From Mesostigma viride (Eukaryota > Streptophyta > Mesostigmatophyceae > Mesostigmatales > Mesostigmataceae): a stretch of DNA of 64,000 nt. The DNA lies in NCBI GenBank assembly GCA_009746045.1, contig RPFO01000104.1:221656-285655 (forward strand). Direction: 5' to 3'. The notes beneath the pieces were generated by a model. The model was not told where the DNA came from. It made no database searches and saw nothing but the letters and a program-made list of their open reading frames with translations. Shown here in pieces: positions 32,801 to 42,563 of this stretch. The translations under genes and the position numbers were made by a program. The stretch's first letter is position 1; every line of letters starts with the position of its first letter.

Positions 32801-34045
32801 ATGTCGAATGATACAGGGGAGCGGTCCCCCATGAGCTCGGCGGATACGGGATCCTATCCCTCCGACTCGGAGGAGTCATTCCGGTCGGGAGGGACACTGT
32901 ATTCGACGGAGTCGTTGCCGGCGGTAGTCGAAGAATTTTTGCGGACCCATTGCGATTTGGCAACGGTAACCGAGAATCTGTCCTTATCGCAGAAGAGCAT
33001 TGCCGGACGATTACACCGCATGAGGGTTGCTGACCAGCACAGGCCTGATGAGCCGGCATGGTTCGGCCAAGATATGGAGCCCGGAATCCTCGGGTGCATT
33101 GTTGACCTACTCGGCCCCCTGGAACGCGCGAGGGTCAGCGTAATGAGCAAAGAAGTGCGTTTGATAGTGCAGCAGCACAAGTGGCAGATCAAGACCGGTA
33201 TTCATTGGAGGGAGGCGGAGCATTTGGAGGCAGAGTACGGCCCTATTGACGACATCGCAGCACCTACGCGCATGCTCATCACTGGCACCTTATTCGATCC
33301 CACCCGGGCTAATCCCATCAGGAATAACAGCATCACGTTGGAGCTGTCTGCATCCACCCTGGAGGCATACGGCACCACATTTCGCAAGCTCATGTCGGAT
33401 GTGAAGTCGCGTCTGCGCCGGCAGCCTCCCACCTGCCTGGGGAACTTGTTCTCGCTTCGCGACATTCCCGCAGACCTGGGCAGTCAGTGGAGCATGGAAT
33501 ACGTTGCCCAGTGGCGGCAACATGAAGACGAAAGGCGCGGCCACGACCTGCTGCCCCCAGAGGAAATGGAGAGGCAGCTCGTGGCAGAGTGGAACCACGT
33601 ATGGCAGTCGCCGATCATGTGGGGTCTGTACAGCATTGTGGTCTTCACCAGCTGCCAGGCTTGGGGAGAGGGGTGGGAGTCCGCGGGGCATACTAGGGAC
33701 TATTGGGATCGTGCAGGGTGGGCAACTTTGCTGGAGTCCATGCCTACACTTGATCCCGTGGTTCTCGCCGGCGCCGTCTTGTTGACGCACCCAGCGGCTA
33801 CCAACGTCCTTAAAGAGCGGTTGCAGGAGCCCTGCACGTTGCGGCTGCTGCGTGGAAGAGGGTCGCACCTGGTTGAGGAGGCACGGACAACGTGCATGCG
33901 CGACGGCAATCGATTTGGGCGGTCTACCCAGAACACGTATGGGCAGGCAGGACGCTTTCTGGGCGAGTGTGGCCGGTGGCTCTACACTATCAGTCGGAGT
34001 GCCGTCCCGACCCTCATGGGCGTGAAAGTGGTTACTCGTATCTAG
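32801..34045 (+). CDS. Unknown 414-residue protein, possible F-box-like segment
   Basis: An open frame from 32771 follows TCTCAG, so an upstream exon may exist; the first ATG is at 32801 (MSNDTGERSPMSS). A Ser-rich acidic start is followed by LPAVVEEFLRTHCDLATVTE and LSLSQKSIAGRLHRMRV (helical). MEPGILGCIVDLLGPLERAR then VSVMSKEVRLIVQQHKW resembles the spacing of an F-box (L..I...L....R...V.+..+.....W), but weakly. The C-terminal half (MWGLYSIVVFTSCQAWGEGW, LDPVVLAGAVLLTHPAATNV) is hydrophobic without a clear membrane segment. Codon use is GC3-rich, like the other element genes. No function is assigned. Confidence 0.55.
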   Translation: MSNDTGERSPMSSADTGSYPSDSEESFRSGGTLYSTESLPAVVEEFLRTHCDLATVTENLSLSQKSIAGRLHRMRVADQHRPDEPAWFGQDMEPGILGCIVDLLGPLERARVSVMSKEVRLIVQQHKWQIKTGIHWREAEHLEAEYGPIDDIAAPTRMLITGTLFDPTRANPIRNNSITLELSASTLEAYGTTFRKLMSDVKSRLRRQPPTCLGNLFSLRDIPADLGSQWSMEYVAQWRQHEDERRGHDLLPPEEMERQLVAEWNHVWQSPIMWGLYSIVVFTSCQAWGEGWESAGHTRDYWDRAGWATLLESMPTLDPVVLAGAVLLTHPAATNVLKERLQEPCTLRLLRGRGSHLVEEARTTCMRDGNRFGRSTQNTYGQAGRFLGECGRWLYTISRSAVPTLMGVKVVTRI

Positions 34046-34517
34046 AACACCAGTCTTTGTGGATGCGTTTCAGTCAGCTGTGATCGAGTTGCTGGTGGTT
34101 GTTACCTGTGGGACATTTCTTGTGGGGGGAGACTTGGTCCATATCTCAGGCTTGTCTTACATGATGCAGTGGCACTTTGGTGCTGGAGGGTTAATTGTGG
34201 CCCGGCCTGCCGGTTTAGCTTCAGTGCTCTCATGTCGGCCTTTCCCTTGGCCTGTCGTGGTCTTGTTGTTACCACCTATTGACAGTGCCAATATCTTTTG
34301 ACAAGAGCTTTCAGTTATGTCTACTGTTTTATTTTCAGGTCGTCTGTGACTGACGCCACATGGGATGAGATAGGAGGTACTCGGCTATCATTGGTAATTA
34401 CTTTAATGCATGCCCATTGGGCCATGCATAGTGTATATTTTTTATGCATGCACGCCATTATGTATCGCTGGGTCCATCCCATCAAATGCTTGTTTATTGC
34501 CAGGTCTGGTGGAAGTC
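34046..34517. other. No gene seen (probable 3' UTR and spacer)
   Basis: Downstream of the 414-residue gene. Short frames have no recognisable domain. Confidence 0.4.
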
Positions 34518-34620
34518 CGTAAGTACTTGCGTGTCATGCGCATGGGCATGTTTATAGTACTATGCTAATCTCTTTAGAAACATAATTACACGGAAGTTAC
34601 AAATCTCATCTGCATTGAAT
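34518..34620 (-). repeat. Dispersed repeat, inverted partner of 1580-1690
   Basis: It carries the reverse complement of the CATGCGCATGACACGCAAG and CTAAAGAGATTAGCATAGT landmarks, then a GAATT tail (34618-34637). Confidence 0.6.
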
Positions 34621-34624
34621 TGAA

Positions 34625-35660
34625 TTGAATTGAATTGTAACATAACTCCGTTGGGAGTATATGTAGCACATAGCCCTTGAGAGGGGGCATATGGCCTATC
34701 ATACATCCTAAGCTACTTCCTGCAAGGGTGGGGATGTAAAGGACCCTTGCTCTAGGTGCACCAGGGCACTTGCATCCCCATGATCTTCAAGCTATGCCCA
34801 GCGAAGGGGGAGCCTGTCATGGGGGGGAAGATCAGCAGAGCTATACAAAAAGGCTAGGGCATGGCGTCTCAGCAGAGAGTTACTCCCTGCATGGGCACAA
34901 CATAGCTAAATAAAGCTAGGCATCATCTGGAGTGTGGCACATCATAGGCACACATGTACATGATTAAATAAAGCGTGTGGCTTAGCTAGGATAGTGCCTC
35001 TAGGAGGCGTACATGTACATGGCCACGGTCTATCTATTCTACACTACTACTGCTGTATTCCCCTAAGCTGGGGCGTCTGGAGTCGTTGGGGCCGCGGGGG
35101 TCGCCTGCCAGGGCTTGTGGCCGACGTAGATGGCCGCCCCCTTCCAGTACACCGGCTGCCCCGCCTTGGTCTTCCGGAGCTGGAGGTAGGTGGGCCATAG
35201 CTCCCGTCGCCGTTGTTGCTGCGCCAGGGTCAAGTCGTCGTCAAGGGTGAAGAGAGTCTTCTCGAGCCGCTTGCGGCGTCGGAGAAAAGAAATCTTGTCC
35301 GCCGGGGTCTTAAAGGTGAGAAGGAGCGGGGGCGGCCCTGCCTTACCCCGCGCGCGGGGAAGGCGGTGGGCGACCAGGTCGATCTCACCAGTAAGGCCCA
35401 TGCGACTAAGAATTTCTCTCTCAAACGCACGTGCAAGCTTCTCGGAATTCTCACCTTCCTCCATGTCGAGGTTCTTGACAATGACGTTAAGGCTGCGCTT
35501 GGCAAGCTCGGCCTCCTCGCGGAGGTCAAGCGTCTGCCGCTGGAGCTGGGCTGCGACGGCGGAGGTGGTGGAGGTGGTGTGCTGCTTAAGCATGTCCGCC
35601 CAGGTCGTGATGGGAGGAGCATCGCCGGCCAGGCCAGCAGAGGTTGCTCATCTGCATCAT
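34625..35660 (-). mobile_element. ORF1-only element copy B, 5' truncated
   Basis: On the minus strand an intact C-terminal ORF1 frame (35593 to 35063) reads LLKQHTTSTTSAVAAQLQRQ, EEAELAKRSLNVIVKNLDME, RLPRARGKAGPPPLLLTF, FTLDDDLTLAQQQRRRELWP, PVYWKGAAIYVGHKPW. It is followed by the shared 3' UTR and the CTCCGTTGGGAG hairpin (34646-34657). This is the best-preserved RNA-binding half in the window and sits inside the 28-kb element, so the family kept moving after that element inserted. Confidence 0.75.
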
Positions 35661-35679
35661 GCCCCAAGACACTACATTA

Positions 35680-36010
35680 ACCAATCAAATAAAATTATAA
35701 CATGCCTCCGTTGGGAGATCATGTAGCACATATTCCTTGCTGAATGGGTGGAGGTGGGTCAAGCCGCGACATCGAAATAAGGTAACTCTAACCTATCTAG
35801 TCTACAAAATCCTAACTACACTTCTCCCCAAAGCGCCCCTTCCGCTTTGGGGGAGGGGGCTTGCCCACAGGGGCTGGCGTGTCAGCCGGGACATTGGTCA
35901 TCCACCTCTTCTTGTTCTGCATAGGAACAGAGAGCGAAGAAGTGCGGTGTGGGGACCCCTTCTCGTGGTAATGCGTTACATGTACTCCCCACCGGGCTTT
36001 GCTCTTCATG
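35680..36010 (-). mobile_element. Second-family LINE 3' fragment
   Basis: The minus-strand frame from 36009 contains MQNKKRWMTNVPADTPAPVG and KPPPPKRKGRFGEKCS with a stop at 35812, then the 3' UTR and a CTCCGTTGGGAG hairpin (35706-35717). It is homologous to 7100-7433. I read it as the end of an ORF2-type protein. A further short hairpin remnant lies at about 36050-36150. Confidence 0.5.
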
Positions 36011-36159
36011 GGTTCATAAAGACAACAATTATTCAGTAAGAATTTAATAAATTAGGAACATAGATCCGTTGGGAGTCACTGTTACACATGTCACTGTTAC
36101 ACATATATACCTGCAAAGGGGCATATGATTTTTAATACATTCTGAGCTACAACCTGCAC

Positions 36160-37079
36160 GTGCATGGGTTTAGTTAACTGGCACCTATACTACAGGCCTG
36201 ACATGGGGTGGAGCTTCAGTGCTTCCCCGCCTTCTCCTTCTCCCACACTGGGTGCTCCGCCTCCTTCTTCTCCGGCCCTGCCCGTGGGTGCACCGGCCCC
36301 GCCTCCTCCTTCTCCTCACGGGACGATTCGCGCTCCACGCATGGCAGCAGCATCAGTTAGCACGGGCAAGACATAGCAGTAACCGCGCTATGGCTGTTCT
36401 AGCACCAGCCTAGCAGCCTGCCATGATCAGTCAGCAAACCCACGACAGCTAAACCCTTGGCTGACACAACCAGTCCATGCATCATTAAGTATGGGTACGG
36501 GGAAAGCTTCCCGCATATCCATGCCCATATGGATGGCAGCAACACAAGGACTGGCACCCTAGCCCCCCGTGCACACACAAAAACGTGGGTCGTGGCTTCC
36601 ACGCCCCATCCGTCATGCATGACAGCGCGTAATTTACTCGCATTCACACCGGGCTGCATCCCAGCGCCGTTGCTGTCCCCATGTGACACGTCGGCTGATT
36701 AAGCAGATACACAGCTGAGTCTGATGTAAACCGCTAAACCCCAAACCCATGCACACCACAGTCAAGGACGCGTGCATGTCAAGCCATGCCAATTGTGAAC
36801 CGTACAGCAATTTACTTTTCAAGCCTGAAGAGGTGTATAGGAGATAGTAGCCTGGAAGAGGTTACAGGGGCACATGTCCATTAGCGAGCGGAACAACACA
36901 GCATACACCCTACAAGCGTACCGCACAATGTCCTCCTGCAATTGTCTGCAGATCTCCCAATGCCGCAGACATCTCCACTGCTCTCATGGCGATTGCAAAT
37001 GCTTGATGCCGCACCTCTGCTTACAGCAGAAAAGCTTCCTTCGGGCGAGGCACCTGACTGGAACCAACACCCATTCCTT
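36160..37079. other. No supported gene
   Basis: Pro/Ser-rich short frames at 36200-36400 and a few 60-100-codon frames lack recognisable domains. I see no tandem repeat. Confidence 0.4.
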
Positions 37080-37800
37080 GGCTTCACAACGTGGCCATGA
37101 CAGCATCGTGAATCTGCTTCGCCAACGCCCACACTTCAGGACCCGCGCCCTGCACCGCCATGGCCACAGGCTGCACCGCTGCAATCGATGCAGCATTCAC
37201 TGCCTGCGCCGCACCATATGTACTGCATGCACGAAAGCCAATCCTGGCTCGGTTATCATGGTCTTGCCCGATTCCTGCTGCTTCTTCTTCTTCGATGCGG
37301 TCATGCGCACTTTATACCCCTTCCTCTCCAAGCACGCCTTCAGCACCTGGCTCGTGCGGTGCTGAATATGCTTCTGAAGGCGCGCCTTCTAAACACGAAA
37401 TGTTGGCAATGTATGATTCCCAAACGGCATGATAGGCACATAATCAGTCCCATTAATTGCTTTGCGGCAGTCAATGCACCAGAACACCTGTTGAAAAAAG
37501 AAGGTTATGCGCGCTAGCGATTACCCGCGGCAAGAAGCAATCAACACGCCTCGCTAACAACTGCAACCACAATGTAATTCATGACGGGCCACTCACCGCT
37601 ACCCTGCTCTCCTGATTCAATGTCTCCCCATTCTCAAGGCCTCCATTGTAAACCTCTCCGTCTTCACCATCGTCATCGTCTTCCTCTTCCTCCACTCCGA
37701 CGTATCCGTGTTTCCTTTTCCTAAGATACCTAGGGTTGTTCAAGTCGTATGTGCGGCGTTGGCACACTTCCAACAAAATTTTGGCCGCCTCTACCCATTA
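37080..37800 (-). pseudogene. Decayed gene with C2H2-like zinc finger
   Basis: On the minus strand, one exon-like piece (37776-37579) reads RRTYDLNNPRYLRKRKHGYV then an Asp/Glu run. After a GT-AG-like gap, VFWCIDCRKAINGTDYVPIM, an in-frame TAG, and KARLQKHIQHRTSQVLKACL follow, the latter with C..C and H...H spacing like a zinc finger. Then come KVRMTASKKKKQQESGK and, in another frame, AVNAASIAAVQPVAMAVQ and EVWALAKQIHDAVMATL. The in-frame stop and at least one frame change make it a pseudogene. It is probably a former DNA-binding gene of the 28-kb element. Confidence 0.4.
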
Positions 37801-38459
37801 CCATTTATTCGTACTATCATAACATATCCAGGCGTTTGAAAAATCATTCCCTCGTTCGAACTTCTACCCCTGGGCGTCCATGACGAGGCAGTCACGACGG
37901 GACGCAGATGCACAAAAATAAAACAAGGCGACATCCCTTCAATCATTGACCAAAAAACAGAATACGCGCAGAACTTGGATTTCAACACCACGCACCCATT
38001 ACCAGCGAGCACGGCTGGCCTGCAACCGCCATCATTTCATAACCAGAAGCCAGGGCCCACACTCCATCCCGTTACCTCATCTTCCACGCACGGCTTCCGC
38101 TGCTTCCCTCTGCTCTTTCGCATTCTCCGCCAGCAACCTCGCCTTCTCCTCGTCCAACAATCCACTAAGAATAAAATCCCCTCTATTGGACGCCATTCAG
38201 ACGAACTTTGCTAGCGTCTTTTCACCGGCCCCAGCACACATAATCTATAGCCGCTTAATGACAACGGCCGACAACGACAACTGATGAATAGGCGAAAAAG
38301 GCTGATAACTACATTTTTATATTTCGCTGCATTTGCTAATAGACACGCACGTTCTCCCACTTCTCCATTACAATATAATTATCCATCTGGCCGTGTACAG
38401 GCAAAGATCCCCGAAGTAGCTTACTGAAACGTATCTTACAGCATCGGATCACTGGCACC
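37801..38459. other. No supported gene
   Basis: Spacer before the right subterminal region. Possible upstream exons of the pseudogene could lie here, but none is convincing. Confidence 0.35.
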
Positions 38460-38758
38460 TAATCTACAGGTGGTAGATTACCAACCAAGACCCGTCGCGG
38501 TAATTTACTCTGTCGGTAATGTACTACCAAAGATGTGCAGTCGTAACGTTACTCTTACTTACGGCTAGTAAAATTACTACCATATCATCCTACGTAGTAA
38601 TGATTACGGCGTTGGATCTCACGCCTCGGATCTAGGTAGTAAGATAAGACCTCGTAATTTACTCCTCGGATTAGCCACTGACATCTTGATACCCTAGGCT
38701 TAGCAGGGATTACCTATTGGCTATATTTGGAATAAACGTACACCTATTTACCTGGAAA
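38460..38758 (-). repeat. Right subterminal region of the 28-kb element
   Basis: Scattered GTAATTTAC, GTAGTA and CTCGGATC motifs. The stretch at 38648-38670 is the inverse of CCGAGGAGTAAATTACGAGG at the left end, which suggests the terminal repeat was once longer and that about 88 bp (38671-38758) was inserted next to the right terminus. Confidence 0.65.
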
Positions 38759-38807
38759 AATTTACTCCTCGGATGCTTTTTACCACCCTCGTACGAAAAG
38801 TATAGTG
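38759..38807 (-). repeat. Right terminal inverted repeat, 49 bp
   Basis: Perfect inverse of 10664-10712, ending GAAAAGTATAGTG. The following TT matches the TT before the left end. Confidence 0.9.
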
Positions 38808-39695
38808 TTGCACGCATGGGTCTCCTTGGTGAGATTAAGCTGACCGCCCACCGCCTCCCCCGCGCACGGGGTAAGGCAGGGGCGCCTCCGCTTCTTCTCA
38901 TCTTTGAGAGCCCAGCGGACAAGATTTCGTTTAGAACTCAGACGCCGCAAGCGGCTCAAGAAGACTCCCTTCACCCTTGACGACTTGACCCTGGCGCAGC
39001 AACAACGGCGACGGGATCTATGGCCGACCTACCTCCAGCTCCGGCAGACCAAGGCGGGCCAGCCGGTGTACTGGAAAGGGGCGCCCATCTACGTCGGCCA
39101 CAAGCCCTGGCATGCGACCCCCTCGACCCACGCGGCCCCAGCGACTCCAGAAGCCCCAGCCTAGGGGAATACAGCAGCAGTAGTGTAGAATAGTTAGACA
39201 GTGGCCTTGTACATGCCCGCCTACTACAGGCACTACACCAGCTTAGGCCTAGCCTTTTTAGTCATGTACATGTGTGCCTACTTATCAAAGAGACAACCAC
39301 CTACTTATGCTCACGTGACGCAGTCACGTGTCTATTAATTAATTAATGTGTGCCTATGATGAGCCACCCTCCAGATGATGCCTAGCTTTATTTAATTATG
39401 CAGTGCCCATGCAGGGAGTCACTCTCTGCTGAGAAGCCATGCCCTAGCTCTTGTATAGCTAGTCTATGCTGATCTTCCCCACCTATGACGGGCTCCCCTT
39501 AGTTGGGAGTTGCCCGAGACTCTGGGTGGTGCAGGTGCCCTAGTGCACCTAGAGCAAGTGTTGTCTACATTCCCACCCTTGCAGGAAGTAGCTTAGAATG
39601 TATTATAGGCCATATGCCCCTTCTCTGGGCTATGTGCTACATATACTAGCCAACGGAGTTATGTTCCTAATTAATTAATTAATTAATTAATTAAT
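38808..39695 (+). mobile_element. ORF1-only element copy C, downstream half
   Basis: It continues copy C from 10663: ARMGLLGEIKLTAHRLPRAR, then RRRKRLKKTPFTLDD.LTLAQQ and PVYWKGAPIYVGHKPW, stop at 39164. The shared 3' UTR and a long (TTAA)n tail (about 39668-39697) follow. The ORF1 frame is broken near 38940 and lost one Asp codon in the DDDLT motif. Confidence 0.8.
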
Positions 39696-39701
39696 TAATC
39701 T

Positions 39702-39755
39702 ATTGGGTTTAATACTCCGTGACTCCCTAACGGGAGCACGAGTTTAATGAATGTC
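39702..39755 (+). repeat. 3'-terminal hairpin module
   Basis: GGGTTTAATACTCCGTGACT then CCCTAACGGGAGCACGAG and a TAAT-like tail, directly after the tail of copy C. Confidence 0.6.
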
Positions 39756-39835
39756 TTAATTTTTTTATTTAATAGTTTTGCCGCGTGTAGTCATCAAGCG
39801 AAAAACATTGTTTGCAGCTTGAATATCCATGTTCA

Positions 39836-41558
39836 TCATAAGAGATCGAATCGTCCAGGTCGCAAGGCTTGCTGACTTGATATCCACATGGACGATGCGT
39901 CTTTGCTGCTCAATGCCCCTTTCCCTTGCTTGGCTGCCTCCATCAAGGAGAGAAGGACTGTCGGGGATGGGTTGGTGTTGTACCCCCCAATCACGCGCAC
40001 ACCATCTATTTCCCTTGCAAGCCGGGATATCATGTCCAGCACCACTGCCACAGGAACATCACCATCTCGGTCCGAGTAGTGCAAGTTGCACGCCACTTCC
40101 ACAAACGCTGTTGACGAGGCTGACGCAGTGGGAGGGCTGGCGCTGGCAATGCCCTCCATGCCTGATGGGTATTCTCCCAAAGAAGACATGAAACGAACAG
40201 GCATTTTGTGTAAGCAGGGATCGTGGAAGGGGTCAGTCATGTGAGAACAAGGGTGCCTGACTCAGCCATGTGAGAACAAGGGTGCCTGATAGGCCACAAC
40301 ATGCTGATTCAAATGTGGGCCCGCATCCATCCCTGTCGACTCACAATCAGGCTACACCAGGAAATGCTTATGTTAGATATTGACAGGTGCATGTGTGAGA
40401 TGCAAGCAGTACCAGAGCTGCAGAGACAACCCACTGAAAGGGTGACCTCTGGGCACAATTCATAGACTCGAAATAACATGCCCCCCCCCCCCCCCCCCAA
40501 TCCCTAACCCTTTCAAATCACAATAACTACACCTGGCGGGTCATTCGTAATAGAAGCTCACTATGTGTGCAATACAATCTACAACAGAGATGCAGCCATG
40601 AACGAAACAAAGGTCGTCGGGGCACGTGGTCCAACCACCTCGGGGGAGCTAGGCGTACCTGTGCGTGAGAGATGGCTGTGGTTGTGCAGAAACGCCATCG
40701 CCTCCACCCCAGGGATGCCACCAGGGTTTGAGCCCCTGACGGCATACGCAAGTCGCCGGCCGATCGCCAGGTCGCCTGCCGGTGCCGTGTCGATGACAAT
40801 GTTGTAGGACATGACGTATGGCGACGAGCCGCACAGGGTGACACCGCTGCGCACGCCGATGCTCTCAGCCGGGCCAAAGTCCGGCCAGATCCCTTCCACG
40901 AGTTTGGCTGTCTGCTGCGCTTGGCCATTGGGGCCAGGGGAGGCGAAAAAGCGAGTTTTGTTCCTCCGAACTTGGGCCAGGGATGACGTAGCGCCTGCCT
41001 GGGGTCCTCCGTACATCAGGACGGGGAGCTGAAGGTCGGCCCCGATGCGGGCGCCGACGTTGCGGGCGCACTGGTCCGCATCGCGGAGGCTCGCTGCGGA
41101 GCCGGGAATGGGGTGGAAGGGAAGCAGGTCGACGGCGCCGACGTGGTTGTGTGGGCGAGGCTGCGGCGCGCTTCCGCTCGTCTCGCCCCACACACACGAG
41201 ATGTCGATGAGGTCCAGTGCCGTCGACGTGCCGGCGAAGACGGCCTTTTCAAGAGGTTTTGCCTCGCCCGCAACCTGGTTTCAAGAACAAACATGGTCGT
41301 CAGTGAAGGTATCACTAACTTCCAACTCATCGGTCGCTCGGATATCGCTTGAAAAAGTGCAAACCTCAGGGCGCGGCGAGAAGGGCGTTACCGACTCACG
41401 GTTATGTTCGATCTTCGATACACGGAGTCTGTGAATACACGGAGAACATGAGCCACTCCCGGGCTCGCATTGTTGATTGACGAGGCCACCGACGCCACAA
41501 TTTCTGGGCAGCTGCTTTGAATGTTCATGCAGCATGCGAGCACAGCGCGACCTGCCAT
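39836..41558 (-). CDS. Glutamate formiminotransferase-like protein, land-plant/algal type
   Basis: Exons are 41558-41400, 41274-40659 and 40161-39836; all introns are GT-AG and the phases (0 and 1) agree. About 366 residues. The family transfers a formimino or formyl group between glutamate and tetrahydrofolate. Exon 1 (MAGRAVLACCMNIQSSCPEI, SVYRRSNIT) matches the first strand of the formiminotransferase N-subdomain in its plant form. Exon 2 has GEAKPLEKAVFAG, the PHNHVGAVDLLPFHPI block (family G..D..PF.P), LPVLMYGG, WPDFGPAESIGVRSGVTLCG, and YVMSYNIVID. Exon 3 ends with FVEVACNLHYSD and GVRVIGGYNTNPSPTVLL. There is no cyclodeaminase part, as in plant proteins. The frame is open upstream of the chosen ATG to 41702, so an earlier start is possible. 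A 19-C run sits in intron 2. Confidence 0.85.
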
Positions 41559-41827
41559 GCCGCCTACTACGGAGGGTATGCTCAAAAGCAGATGACAATG
41601 CGTAAACCCCGCCAACACTTCACTTACGGCTATCAAAACAAAGGCTGCACGAGAGAATGATCGAGATAGACTAATGCAGATGTCCTTGCATTTTTGTCTC
41701 AATCCTGATAAATTCGCTACTTCGGAAGCGCGTATGGATAGCTTAATTACGAGGATGCCGAAACTTGCAGGTCAGCGCATGGTCAGCGTCCACAATAAAT
41801 TTTTTCCTCATCCATCCACCTTTTTCA

Positions 41828-42028
41828 GGCGGAGCCAATTTTCGGAAGAACCGTCAGGTTCGCCAGAATTGGCGAAGCTTATAAGGCCGTACACGTGAGA
41901 AAACATAGGAATAGGGGATGAAAATCCGTCAATCCATCCATACATACATACATCCATACATACATCCACCGAATTTGTCCCGAATTTGCAAGCATAAGGG
42001 TGAGGTTCTTCCGAAAATTGGCTCCGCC
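41828..42028. mobile_element. 201-bp MITE-like element with 25-bp perfect TIRs
   Basis: A perfect 25-bp inverted repeat (41828-41852 and 42004-42028; begins GGCGGAGCCAATTTTCGG) encloses AT-rich DNA with a short CATA array. It lies in the promoter region between the two divergent host genes. I could not define a target duplication. Confidence 0.6.
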
Positions 42029-42563
42029 GTAGAGTTTCAACGGGCAAGTTGCAAACACGCACGTTACTTGATTAGGGTTACACGTGGCAAGAGAAGAACG
42101 ATATTGGCATGTTGCTATCATGCAAGATCCCGAGCACTCGCAAATTGTCGCATTCCCAAATCGTGCCCGCGTAGAGAGCATCGATCCACAACTAGTCGTG
42201 GCTGGACGTCTCTCGTCTGGATTGGTGGTAGCTGGACTTCAAATACGGTCTGCTTCACGGATGTTGGTGATGAGGCACTGTAAGGTCGAGTGGAAGTACG
42301 GAAAAGCTTCGACAACCGTACCCCCGTAATGCTCCGTAATGTTAGCCATGGCCCAAACGCCAGCAAGTCCAAACGTCCAACTCCGGGGAAGTACCACTGC
42401 AATATTCGATGATAAATTTCCCGTTGATGGCGAATGTTAATCATGTCTCTTTGTTATACAGCTAAGGATTTGTTCAGCGTGTATTTATGTGACGTTTGTG
42501 TCGGGCTGGAGAAGCTAGAGGTCTCCTTCATTACCATGCATCGGTAGCGAGCCCGACAAAAAG

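Larger units (their letters stand above)
10664..38807 (+). mobile_element. 28.1-kb CACTA-like DNA transposon carrying seven genes or gene remnants
   Basis: The two ends are perfect 49-bp inverted repeats (10664-10712 and 38759-38807) starting CACTATAC. They are flanked by TT on each side (2-bp target duplication) and they cut one ORF1-only retroelement in two. Subterminal regions (10713-11160, 38460-38758) share GTAATTTAC, GAGTAAATTACGAGGT and AGATCCGAGG motifs, the usual CACTA arrangement for transposase binding. Inside are a Plavaka/CACTA-type transposase with a BAH domain, a coiled-coil nuclear-type protein, a 2OG-Fe(II) oxygenase, a deubiquitinase-like protein, a kinase, an unknown protein, and a decayed zinc-finger gene. 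Younger retroelements and microsatellites sit between genes. Boundaries are seen directly; that the whole unit moved together is inference from the split target. Confidence 0.75.

Noticed and set aside
36164-36413. Pro/Ser-rich short frames
   Set aside because: Low-complexity CTCC/TTCTCC-rich DNA; no start or domain evidence.
10664-38807. Reading the 28-kb unit as an integrated Polinton or virophage
   Set aside because: No capsid, packaging ATPase, protein-primed polymerase or integrase is visible; the CACTA-type ends and transposase explain it better.
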